Positions 46,654 through 54,401 of a stretch of 56,422 nt of DNA are shown here, piece after piece. The translations under genes were made by a program, and so were the position numbers. Position 1 is the first letter of the stretch. Each line of letters starts with the position of its first letter. Under the pieces are notes generated by a model. That model saw nothing but the letters and a program-made list of their open reading frames with translations, had not been told where the DNA came from and ran no database searches. Origin of the DNA: Pseudomonadota bacterium (GTDB taxonomy: Bacteria; Bdellovibrionota_B; Oligoflexia; Oligoflexales; CAIYRB01); assembly GCA_026390435.1 (NCBI GenBank), contig JAPLFY010000141.1, forward strand, positions 1 through 56,422, in the 5' to 3' direction.

Positions 46654-46918
46654 AAACAGGATCTTACCATAAATCTATTTGTCAGGCTCGAATTGCAAGG
46701 TCGCATGGCTAATGTCTAGTCAGTGTTTGTGTTCTATAGAAGATCGATGCTCGTGGAAAATCGCCGTCTAGCGTGTTTGTTGATCTAATAAACATCAGAT
46801 TTAATGGCTTAAAGTCGGATTTGGTCGAGAGCTACCCCGGGTCGTGTTTCTGCTCCCTAACTTTGGCTGGCGTCTTGCAGTGCCTAAGCTGGGTTAGTGC
46901 GAACAAAGGGGTCGTCTT
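46654..46918. promoter_or_regulatory. 265-bp divergent promoter region
   Basis: This region separates the FadL gene (minus) and the metallopeptidase gene (plus). One possible plus-strand sigma-70 promoter is TTGTTG (46777-46782) with a 17-nt spacer and TTTAAT (46800-46805). AAGGGG supplies the ribosome site before ATG 46919. I see no convincing promoter for the FadL side. Confidence 0.25.
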
Positions 46919-48076
46919 ATGACAGCTAAAGCCAAAGTGTATTACGTTCCTTTTTTTGCCATCGGGCTTGCATTAGGCTGTAGTCAGCCGGCACCCGGCG
47001 CGAAGTCCCCGCAGCACGATCCTGTCCCCACGTCTACGACTGGGCAGCGGCCTGCAGATACCTCATCCTCCGATTCCTCTAAGGCCCCTTCTACTGTTAA
47101 GAAGTGGGAGGCCACTAATTGGACTACCGGTGATAGGTCGAGTCTTCAGGGTGCGGTAGTTACTATTGCGTCCGCTAGTATGGCAGCAGCCACGCTAGGC
47201 TCTAATGATGAGTTTTCCTTGGCGCTCACCGACTACGACCGCAAGCTGCGCACAAGCTCGCAGAACACGGTGTCAAAGACTCAGTTTTTAACCTTTGCCG
47301 CGGCTCAGGGGCAGGAGTTCTGGGACGAGGAAAAGGCAGAGATTCGGCGCATTATCACTGAGATTTCTCTGGCCGCCGGCGGCATTCCTTTGCATCTTCC
47401 CGACTACATCGTGTTTGTGAAAAGTACCCAGAAAGAAGAGTTCGATGCAAATTACACCAGAGGCCATGCCATCGTTCTCGGGCGTAACCTATTTGAAGAT
47501 GCAAAGCACACCCATGCCGACCGCGTGAAGCTAATTGCCCATGAGATGTATCATGTGATTTCACGCTTTGATGCCATTCTGCGTAAGCGTTCCCATGAAG
47601 CAGTTGGGTGTGTTTATAAAGGATCGCCACTGGTCTTAGATGAGCAGACTCGTAGTACTATCATCACCAATCCTGACGCGCATGAGTTCGCATGCGCGTT
47701 GCAGGTGACGTTGAAGAGTGGCGGCAAAAAGTGGGTGATGCCCGCAACTGTGCTGAAGGTTACCAACGGGGTAACGCCTACTTTCGCTGACATTACGACG
47801 AAGCTGCTGTTAGTGGATGCACCTGGCGCGCAGTGGCAGATTGTACGTGGCAGCGACGGCAAAGCACAATTTATAGAGACAACGACGACCAACTACGACC
47901 AGATCATGAACATCAATACTGACTATAATATTCACGCGGAAGAAGTAGTCGCGGAAAACTTTCCCTTGATGCTCACCGAAAAAGCCGATGGTATGAATAA
48001 AACAGGCACATCAACATCGCTAAACAGACCTGATTTTATAAAGAAATTGAAGACTATTTTTGAAAATAAAAACTAA
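46919..48076 (+). CDS. Lipoprotein with HExxH zinc-metallopeptidase motif
   Basis: This 385-residue protein has a classic lipoprotein signal (PFFAIGLALGC, C21 lipidated). A low-complexity P/S/T linker (22-62) is followed by a globular domain. H208-E-M-Y-H212 within KLIAHEMYHVISRFD matches the gluzincin active-site helix. Candidate third ligands are E224-region (SHEAVG) or the histidine/glutamate in DAHEFACAL. I do not recognise the peptidase family. It is probably anchored in the outer membrane. The 3' end of this gene is part of a direct repeat, and a second copy of its last 20 nt plus stop lies at 53164-53186. No homologous neighbour suggests a substrate. Confidence 0.72.
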   Translation: MTAKAKVYYVPFFAIGLALGCSQPAPGAKSPQHDPVPTSTTGQRPADTSSSDSSKAPSTVKKWEATNWTTGDRSSLQGAVVTIASASMAAATLGSNDEFSLALTDYDRKLRTSSQNTVSKTQFLTFAAAQGQEFWDEEKAEIRRIITEISLAAGGIPLHLPDYIVFVKSTQKEEFDANYTRGHAIVLGRNLFEDAKHTHADRVKLIAHEMYHVISRFDAILRKRSHEAVGCVYKGSPLVLDEQTRSTIITNPDAHEFACALQVTLKSGGKKWVMPATVLKVTNGVTPTFADITTKLLLVDAPGAQWQIVRGSDGKAQFIETTTTNYDQIMNINTDYNIHAEEVVAENFPLMLTEKADGMNKTGTSTSLNRPDFIKKLKTIFENKN

Positions 48077-48155
48077 TGCACCTGGAGCTTAGCCAGGCAC
48101 AGGCCTAGCGTATCGCCACATGGCGCGTTGAAGGCCCAAAGCTACGGCGGCTACG
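48054..48155. repeat. Direct repeat copy A (3'-end junction of two genes)
   Basis: These 102 bp align without gaps to 53164-53265 at an offset of 5,110, with 10 mismatches (about 90% identity). The copy holds the true 3' end of the metallopeptidase gene followed by a detached copy of the MFS gene's last 22 codons. The pair brackets the small fibre gene. Confidence 0.93.
48089..48155 (-). pseudogene. 3' fragment of the MFS transporter gene
   Basis: Read on the minus strand these 67 nt encode LGLQRAMWRYARPVPG and a TAA stop, matching the end of the MFS protein at 53199 with one L-to-V change in the tail. No start or upstream part is present. It is a remnant created when the fibre segment was inserted or the junction duplicated. 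Confidence 0.88.
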
Positions 48156-48170
48156 CGGCTACCGCCCGAC

Positions 48171-51100
48171 TTATATCTTTTGACAAACCAAAAGCTGCAA
48201 GTAAGGCATGGTTACATCGACACTGGCAGAGCCTGTGGATGCAGATGTAAAACTTGGAATGGTTACCGTGTGATCATGAGCTCCACCAGACGCTGAATTA
48301 AAAGCAGCAATGTCGACGGTGTGTCCATGAGCACCCGCGGCAGCGGAGGAAAATGGTGCGATGTCTAGAGTATGGGAGTGGCCTCCTGCTACGTTCGTAT
48401 TACGCCAAACAGCTGCGTATGAATCAGAATCCGTAACGCCGTCGTAATTGCCGCTGAAGTTTAAGTCATCACCTGGCCCAGCGAGTATGGCGTGGCTGTG
48501 ATCACCGCCCCAGCTTGTGCCAGTATTGGGTGGGTCGATGGTGTGCACGTGTGATCCCTCTGTATTGGAGGTCGCAGTGCTAGGAGGATCGACACTGTGT
48601 GTGTGGGCTCCACCGTTGCTCGTGGTGGTGACTGGTGCTGAGATTGTATGATTATGAGCCGGCACTGACGTGATATCCCTTGTTGCCAGGTTACTGAGCC
48701 CGGTCCCGACTGTGCCAGCTAAAGTCCCTCCAGCCTGCATGCCAACCAAAACCCGTCCGCGACCACTGGTGAGCTCGGACCAGCCCGATGGACAAGCCGA
48801 AGCATTGAAATAGGCAACACTTCCCGATGGCACACCAACTGCATTAGTCGCTGCGATAATCCAGTTAGCACCGTCACTTATGACTGTGACAAAAACCCAC
48901 TGTGAGCCAAGTACGAACGATGATGCCCCATCTATGGTCTGCGAGCTGGTCGTCGCCACCGTAACTGCATTGGCAGAATTATCGCGTTTTTTTATGAGGT
49001 ACTGACGGCCAGCGATACCGACTGCGCTTGGTAGTGTTAAAGCGTAAGCCGCAGTTGTGGCGTCGGCGATAACGATGCTGTCGGTATCCGAAATTGTGTA
49101 GGCTGCAGTTTTTGTAGTTACGGCAGTTGCAACCGGACCGGCTACTTGAATGGCTGTGTGAGCCGTTGAAATACCAACGCCCAGGTTAGTGGTCACGCGC
49201 ATACTTGCTGCAGTAATAGCACCGGCAGCAAAGTTGCCTGAGGCATCGCGTGCAACGAGTTTTGATGCGGTATTTGTGCTGGTGGCACCATTGGCCAGGT
49301 TAGCACCGGCGGCGACATTGGCCGCACTAACTCCGCCTACAGTCGTTACCGCCGTGGCGCCCTGAGGTCCCGTCACATCGCCCGCGAGTGAGCCGGTAAA
49401 AGATCCGGCCGATGTGGCATTAGTTGCCGTGCCGTTTAAGTTTGCCGTAATAGTGCCGGCAGTAAAGTTGCCGGAGGCGTCGCGTGCAACGAGTTTTGAT
49501 GCGGTATTTGCGCTGGTGGCACCATTGGCCAGGTTAGCACCGGCGGCGACATTGGCCGCACTAACTCCGCCTACAGTCGCTACCGCCGTGGCGCCCTGAG
49601 TTCCCGTCACATCACCAGCAAGTGCACCGGTAAAAGATACAGCCGACGTGGCACTAGTTGCAGTGCCATTTAGGTTTGCCGTAATAGTGCCGGCAGCAAA
49701 GTTGCCGGAGGCATCGCGCGCTACGATTTTTGCTGCAGTATTCGCGCTGGTGGCACCGTTGGCCAGGTTAGCACCGGCGGCGACATTGGCCGCACTAACT
49801 CCGCCGACCGTCACTACCGCCGTGGCGCCCTGAGTTCCCGTCACATCGCCCGCTAGGGCACCGGTGAAGCCGCCTGGAGTGCTCCACGACAGAGCACCTG
49901 AGGAATCCGTAGTTAAGTATCCACCTGCCGTTAAAGATCCTGGTAGGGTTAAGGTTAGGTCTGTCGCCATTGCTGGATTAGCCCGTATTTTTATATAATT
50001 GGCTGAGCCGTCGCTATCTTTGAAGGCGAGAGCACCACTAGGTGAAATCGCTGAGAGTAGGTTGCTGCTGCTATCCCGCCATTCCTGTAGGTTCGCTGTT
50101 TGACTGGCCGATCCGATGACGATGTGGCCCTGAGTGGCTGAATTTGGCGCCGTGCTAATGATTAGGCCTGAATTGAAGCCACCATTAAGGTCACGTTTTA
50201 CGATGGCTAAAGTACTATTGTTTGCTGTGGCAGTATTTGCAAGGTTAGCACCGGCGGCGACATTGGCCGCGCTAACTCCGCCTACAGTCGCTACCGCCGT
50301 GGCGCCCTGAGTTCCCGTCACATCGCCAGCTAGTGAGCCGGTAAAAGATCCGGCCGACGTGGCACTAGTTGCAGTGCCATTTAGGTTTGCCGTAATAGTG
50401 CCGGCAGCAAAGTTGCCGGAGGCATCGCGTGCAACGAGTTTTGAAGCGGTATTTGCATTGGTAGCACCGTTGGCTAGGGTGGCACCGGCGGCGACATTGG
50501 CCGCACTAACTCCGCCGACAGTCGCTACTGACGTGGCGCCCTGAGTTCCCGTCACATCGCCAGCTAGTGAGCCGGTAAAAGACACAGCCGACGTGGCATT
50601 AGTCGCCGTGCCGTTTAAGTTTGCCGTAATAGTGCCAGCAGCAAAGTTGCCGGAGGCGTCGCGTGCAACGAGTTTTGCTGCAGTATTCGCGCTGGTGGCA
50701 CCGTTGGCCAGGTTAGAACCGGCGGCGACATTGGCCGCGCTCACGCCGCCCAAAGTCACTACCGCCGTGGCGCCCTGAGTTCCCGTCACATCGCCAGCTA
50801 GGGAACCGGTAAAGCTGCCTGGCGTGCTCCAAGATAAAGTGCCCGCGGCATCTGTGGTTAAGTAACCACCAGCCGCCACATATCCCGGAAAGGTTAGGGT
50901 TAAGTCTGTCGCCATCGTTGGATTAGCTTGTAAGTTGATGTAATTGGCCGAGCCGTCGCTATCTTTGAAGACGAGAGCACCACTAGGTGAAATCGCTGAG
51001 AGTAAGTTGCTGCTGCTATCCTGCCATTCCTGTAGGTTCGCTGTCTGATTGGGCGATCCGATGACGATGTGGCCCTGAGTGGCTGAATTTGGCGCCGCGC

Positions 51101-53003
51101 TAATGATTAGGCCTGAATTGAAGCCACCATTAAGGTCGCGTTTTACGATGGCTAAAGTACTATTGTTTGCTGTGGCTGCATTTGCAAGGTTAGCACCGGA
51201 AGCGACATTTACCTCGGTCACGCCACCGACCACTGCCACAGTCGTAGCGCCCTGAGTTCCCCGGACGTCGCCGGCAAGTAAGCCGGTAAATGAGGCAGCC
51301 GATATGGCGTTACTTGCCGTACCAGTTAAATTTGCCGTGATTGTATTAGCGTCAAAGTTGCCGAAAGCATCGCGTGCGACCAGTCTTGACGCAGTATTTG
51401 TATACGTGGCGCCGTTAGCTAGATCGGCACCGGAAGCAACATTCGCTGCGCTAACTCCGCCGACAGTCACTACCGATGTGGCGCCCTGAGTTCCCGTTAC
51501 ATCGCCAGCTAAAGAACCAGTGAATGAGATGGCCGACGTGGCGTTTGTTGCGTTGCCAATTAGATTCGCTGTAATCGTTCCAGCGGCAAAGCTGCCCGAA
51601 CCATCGCGCCTGATGATTGTCGCAGGCGTATTTACATCGGTTGCGGCGTTAGCCAGTAGTTCAGCAGAGTGGATCTTATCCGCCGATGAAGAACCAACCG
51701 ACGCGACACTGGGCCCAGGAAAGCTGCCTATTAGGTCACCGCTGGCGTTTCCCGTTGGTTCGATTGATGAGGTCCAGCTCATGACACCTGCACCGTTAGT
51801 AACCAAGGCTTGGCCTGGTGCTCCGTCAGTTGCAGGCAGTATCCAAGTCGTAGACTGCGTTAGCGGGGAAGGGGCTGTGAAGGCGAGGAATTTGTTCGAG
51901 GTTTTATCGTTAAAGACCATTTTAGCAGTACTAGCGACATCACCGTGTATCGTTAGAGTGCTACTTACTGAGGTGTTCCCCGCCCTGATCGTTCCAGTAG
52001 TCTCGACGATAGTGTCTCCACCGATGGTGGAGGATCCGTTCATGAGGGCCGTGGTTAAAGTTTTACCAGTGAGTACTTCGGTAGCGTCCTCAGTTACTAT
52101 TACGCCTGCCAGAGGAAAAATCGCTGCAGAACTGACGCCTGTTCCGCCAGTGGTTGTCTGTAGTATCCCCGTCACCGCGGCGTTGCTTGACAAATTAACC
52201 GGACCAAAGCCTGGAGTGCCGCCTGCGCCCGCAGTCAAAACCTGGTGTGCTGATCCAGACACTGACGCCAACGGAGCATCGCCGGACCCAATAATCACGC
52301 TATTTTTCTCAAGATTTACCGCCCCGGTGCCGCCGCTGCTCACGGCTAATGTCCCCACACCGGAGCCGATGACTGGTGTGGTAGGCACCCATGCGTGTCC
52401 GTTGTAGGATAGTACCTGGCCGGTTTTCGGAACGTCGTTTTCCACCGAGAAGCCTTGAATTTTGCTTACCGTGGGTTCGCCCCAAGAGAGTTGCCCGTTG
52501 CTGGCTGTCGTCAAAAACTTACCGACGCCACCACTGCCAGTTACCGCGATCCCAAGCTTGCCTGTGGCTGAGTCAAAAGTGAGTGACTTTTCATCCACCG
52601 GGATGCGTAGCGCAAATGGCACGAATGAATAACGTTGGCGTGGATAAGCCTTGCCACCTGAGCTTATTTCAATAAATACAGGTTTGTCGTCGCGGCCGAA
52701 GATAGCAGCCCATGCGCCTCCGTCCAGCTCCATAGTGACCGTAAAAACACCCTGATTAAGTGGGACGCCATTGAATTCAAGGGTGTTCCCGCTTTGCTCG
52801 CCATCAGTCACGGTGTTCCAGAATTTGATTTGAATATCTGCAGACCCAGTCAGCGGAGCACCGTCTGCTTGGGTCAAGCGGCCTCCATAAGAAAGAGGAT
52901 AACTCGTCCCACCAAAAATCGGTCGTGCATAAAACGAGGCTAAGGACATCACTGTGACAGTGAGTGCCCGCATTGGTCGCAAATTGTATCGCTTAGTGCG
53001 CAT
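48171..53003 (-). CDS. Tail-fibre-like surface protein with collar-like, seven-HxH tip
   Basis: This 1,610-residue protein starts with a basic, hydrophobic leader. An N-terminal domain (YGGRLTQADGAPLTG, then IPVDEKSLTFD, GQVLSYNGHAWVP) is shared with the giant fibre protein. Next comes one GGTG/ATEVLTGKTL unit like those of the giant. Eight copies of an SFTGSLAGDVTGTQGAT module follow. A distal beta domain has TLPSAVGIAGRQYLIKKRDN and TIDGASSFVL. The last 221 residues (from 1390) resemble a phage tail-collar domain (VAYFNASACPSGW, GRGRVLVG, MPYLQLLVCQK). This tip carries HNH, HTH, HVH, HSH, HSH, HGH and HDH between residues 1450 and 1578. A trimeric, metal-stabilised adhesive fibre is inferred. 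The start at 53003 has only a weak GAG ribosome site. Confidence 0.9.
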   Translation of the reverse strand: MRTKRYNLRPMRALTVTVMSLASFYARPIFGGTSYPLSYGGRLTQADGAPLTGSADIQIKFWNTVTDGEQSGNTLEFNGVPLNQGVFTVTMELDGGAWAAIFGRDDKPVFIEISSGGKAYPRQRYSFVPFALRIPVDEKSLTFDSATGKLGIAVTGSGGVGKFLTTASNGQLSWGEPTVSKIQGFSVENDVPKTGQVLSYNGHAWVPTTPVIGSGVGTLAVSSGGTGAVNLEKNSVIIGSGDAPLASVSGSAHQVLTAGAGGTPGFGPVNLSSNAAVTGILQTTTGGTGVSSAAIFPLAGVIVTEDATEVLTGKTLTTALMNGSSTIGGDTIVETTGTIRAGNTSVSSTLTIHGDVASTAKMVFNDKTSNKFLAFTAPSPLTQSTTWILPATDGAPGQALVTNGAGVMSWTSSIEPTGNASGDLIGSFPGPSVASVGSSSADKIHSAELLANAATDVNTPATIIRRDGSGSFAAGTITANLIGNATNATSAISFTGSLAGDVTGTQGATSVVTVGGVSAANVASGADLANGATYTNTASRLVARDAFGNFDANTITANLTGTASNAISAASFTGLLAGDVRGTQGATTVAVVGGVTEVNVASGANLANAATANNSTLAIVKRDLNGGFNSGLIISAAPNSATQGHIVIGSPNQTANLQEWQDSSSNLLSAISPSGALVFKDSDGSANYINLQANPTMATDLTLTFPGYVAAGGYLTTDAAGTLSWSTPGSFTGSLAGDVTGTQGATAVVTLGGVSAANVAAGSNLANGATSANTAAKLVARDASGNFAAGTITANLNGTATNATSAVSFTGSLAGDVTGTQGATSVATVGGVSAANVAAGATLANGATNANTASKLVARDASGNFAAGTITANLNGTATSATSAGSFTGSLAGDVTGTQGATAVATVGGVSAANVAAGANLANTATANNSTLAIVKRDLNGGFNSGLIISTAPNSATQGHIVIGSASQTANLQEWRDSSSNLLSAISPSGALAFKDSDGSANYIKIRANPAMATDLTLTLPGSLTAGGYLTTDSSGALSWSTPGGFTGALAGDVTGTQGATAVVTVGGVSAANVAAGANLANGATSANTAAKIVARDASGNFAAGTITANLNGTATSATSAVSFTGALAGDVTGTQGATAVATVGGVSAANVAAGANLANGATSANTASKLVARDASGNFTAGTITANLNGTATNATSAGSFTGSLAGDVTGPQGATAVTTVGGVSAANVAAGANLANGATSTNTASKLVARDASGNFAAGAITAASMRVTTNLGVGISTAHTAIQVAGPVATAVTTKTAAYTISDTDSIVIADATTAAYALTLPSAVGIAGRQYLIKKRDNSANAVTVATTSSQTIDGASSFVLGSQWVFVTVISDGANWIIAATNAVGVPSGSVAYFNASACPSGWSELTSGRGRVLVGMQAGGTLAGTVGTGLSNLATRDITSVPAHNHTISAPVTTTSNGGAHTHSVDPPSTATSNTEGSHVHTIDPPNTGTSWGGDHSHAILAGPGDDLNFSGNYDGVTDSDSYAAVWRNTNVAGGHSHTLDIAPFSSAAAGAHGHTVDIAAFNSASGGAHDHTVTIPSFTSASTGSASVDVTMPYLQLLVCQKI
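49200..51560 (-). repeat. 234-bp coding repeats in a 945-bp higher-order pattern
   Basis: The module SFTG-LAGDVTGTQGAT to VARDASGNF to ITANLNGTAT is 78 codons (234 bp) and occurs eight times. Pairs of 234-bp modules alternate with a longer block (AIVKRDLNGGFNS, HIVIGS, LSAISPSGAL, LTTD-GALSWSTP), giving a 945-bp period: equivalent sites lie at 49414, 50359 and 51304. The two C-terminal-side copies are nearly identical in DNA, while the N-terminal one is more diverged, pointing to recent duplication or gene conversion. Confidence 0.9.
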
Positions 53004-53057
53004 TCAGGACTCGCTCTGCTGCCGTTGATGCTCCCGTCCCTTTGTGAACTAAATCGT

Positions 53058-53085
53058 TTATCGGCAGAATCCGCGGAGAGCTTGA
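53058..53085 (-). promoter_or_regulatory. Candidate sigma-28 (FliA)-type promoter of the small fibre gene
   Basis: On the minus strand TCAAGCTC-N12-GCCGATAA matches the FliA consensus: the -10 half GCCGATAA is perfect and the -35 half is TCAAG as in Pseudomonas. It ends about 55 nt before the ATG at 53003. It lies inside the inserted segment, so the gene travelled with its own promoter. Confidence 0.6.
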
Positions 53086-53163
53086 ATGCTGTTTAAGTAC
53101 CCATAACTGTGAGTAAAAATGCACAGATAGAGGGATAGAGGTAAGTGCTACAGCAGGTAGGAG

Positions 53164-53265
53164 CTATTTTTGAAAATAAAAACTGATGACTCTGTGGCTT
53201 AGCCAGGCAAAGGCCTAGCGTATCGCCACATGGCGCGTTGAAGTCCCAAAGCTACGGCAGCTGCG
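53164..53265. repeat. Direct repeat copy B
   Basis: This is the second copy of the 102-bp junction. It contains the true 3' end of the MFS gene (stop at 53199-53201). It also contains a detached copy of the metallopeptidase gene's last 20 nt, ending in TGA (53184-53186) instead of TAA. It lies 5,110 bp from copy A. Confidence 0.93.
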
Positions 53266-54401
53266 ACTGCGCCGGTGACCCATAGGATATCGTCCAGACG
53301 TCCTGCTGCTACGAGAGACCCGAGCGGTAACACCGCAACGGCACAGCAGGCGCGGTCTAAAATAGATTCCATAGACAAGACCGTAGCGCGCAGACGTGAG
53401 TCCGTGATTGCGTCATTGAGCAGTTGCTTCTGCACGGGGAATGCCACTCCGGCTGCAAACGAAAAGCAGCAAAAGCCAATCAGCGTTCCTACCTGACCGA
53501 AGGCGGCCACCAGACCTAAACTTGCCCCTAAGACAACCGTCGACAGGGTGACCACTCGCATATCATCGATCTTACTTCGCAGATAAGGTGCGGCCTTTGA
53601 TCCCAGCGCCTCAAATCCAGTCATCAGTGACATGCTCCAGCCAAAGGTCGTGATGTCAAAACTGCGGGCGGTCAGTATGGGCTGATATAGATTTACCTGC
53701 AGAATACGGACCATCACGAAAATGCCGACGCCTTGTAGCATCAGTAAAAATAGGCGGCCACTTAACACCCTCTTGTAAGCCCCGAAAGACTGGTCTGTGC
53801 TGCTGTCGGTCTTGGCTGCGACGGTTGGCATGGTGAAGCCGATGATTAAAGCTACAGCAGCATTTACTGCCGACAGCCAATAAGGCGAGGTCAGTTGCCA
53901 GGTCATTAACCAGCCTACTGCCGTCCACGCGGCAATGCGCCCGATAAGGCTGTAAAAGCGCGCGTCGGCCTCGACCTTCTTGTACTGATCACCTGCGCCT
54001 TGCGCTTGCAAATATTCATACATATAAGCACTCGAGGCACCCGAAATAAGCGACCTAGCCAGAGCAATGGCAAGAAAATGAAGCAAAAATCCCGAGTAAT
54101 TGGGCTGCACCACTGGCAGGAGGTTGGCGAGCACTAGAACGCCGGCACCCGCGAGCATACTAAACCGGTAGCCAAAGCGATCTGCGATAAATCCCGTTGG
54201 GATCTCGAGCGCACAAAATACCAGATAATAGATGCTCTGAATCCCGAAGATCTGGGGGTCGCTAAGACCCATCTTGCGCTGAACGGAATAAAAAATCGGC
54301 ACCCACAGCAGTAGATTAAAAAAGAACTGAAAGCAGGTGTAGCGTCGGCAAATGCTCGTCAGTTGGCTTTGTCCAGGGCTGCTCATGGTTGGTCCGTTCA
54401 T
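53199..54401 (-). CDS. Major facilitator superfamily transporter
   Basis: This 400-residue protein has about 12 predicted membrane segments. The cytoplasmic loop motif between helices 2 and 3 reads LEIPTGFIADRFGYR (65-79), typical of MFS drug/metabolite exporters whose helix 2 ends in LE-PTG. The start overlaps the stop of the upstream PEP-synthase-like gene as ATGA, so translation is probably coupled. A start at M6 (54386) is possible. The substrate is unknown; coupling with a phosphotransferase suggests export or import of the compound that enzyme handles. Its 3' end is duplicated at 48089-48155. Confidence 0.88.
   Translation of the reverse strand: MNGPTMSSPGQSQLTSICRRYTCFQFFFNLLLWVPIFYSVQRKMGLSDPQIFGIQSIYYLVFCALEIPTGFIADRFGYRFSMLAGAGVLVLANLLPVVQPNYSGFLLHFLAIALARSLISGASSAYMYEYLQAQGAGDQYKKVEADARFYSLIGRIAAWTAVGWLMTWQLTSPYWLSAVNAAVALIIGFTMPTVAAKTDSSTDQSFGAYKRVLSGRLFLLMLQGVGIFVMVRILQVNLYQPILTARSFDITTFGWSMSLMTGFEALGSKAAPYLRSKIDDMRVVTLSTVVLGASLGLVAAFGQVGTLIGFCCFSFAAGVAFPVQKQLLNDAITDSRLRATVLSMESILDRACCAVAVLPLGSLVAAGRLDDILWVTGAVAAAVALGLQRAMWRYARPLPG

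Larger units (their letters stand above)
48054..53265. mobile_element. Inserted segment carrying the small fibre gene
   Basis: About 5.0 kb (48156-53163) lies between 102-bp direct repeats. Each repeat carries the fused 3' ends of the convergent metallopeptidase and MFS genes. Without the insert, one intact junction with a 12-nt gap between stops would remain. The only gene inside is the fibre gene with its own promoter. There is no integrase or transposase, so integration by homologous recombination (Campbell-type, or from a related donor) is the simplest reading. A local duplication event is the alternative. Confidence 0.6.

Noticed and set aside
49200-51560. CRISPR array
   Set aside because: The repeats are 234 bp, in frame and coding, without short unique spacers or cas genes.
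49414-52407. Plus-strand frames of 61 codons at 234-bp spacing and one of 295 codons
   Set aside because: They are antisense shadows of the repetitive small fibre gene, with the same repeat period and no independent protein features.
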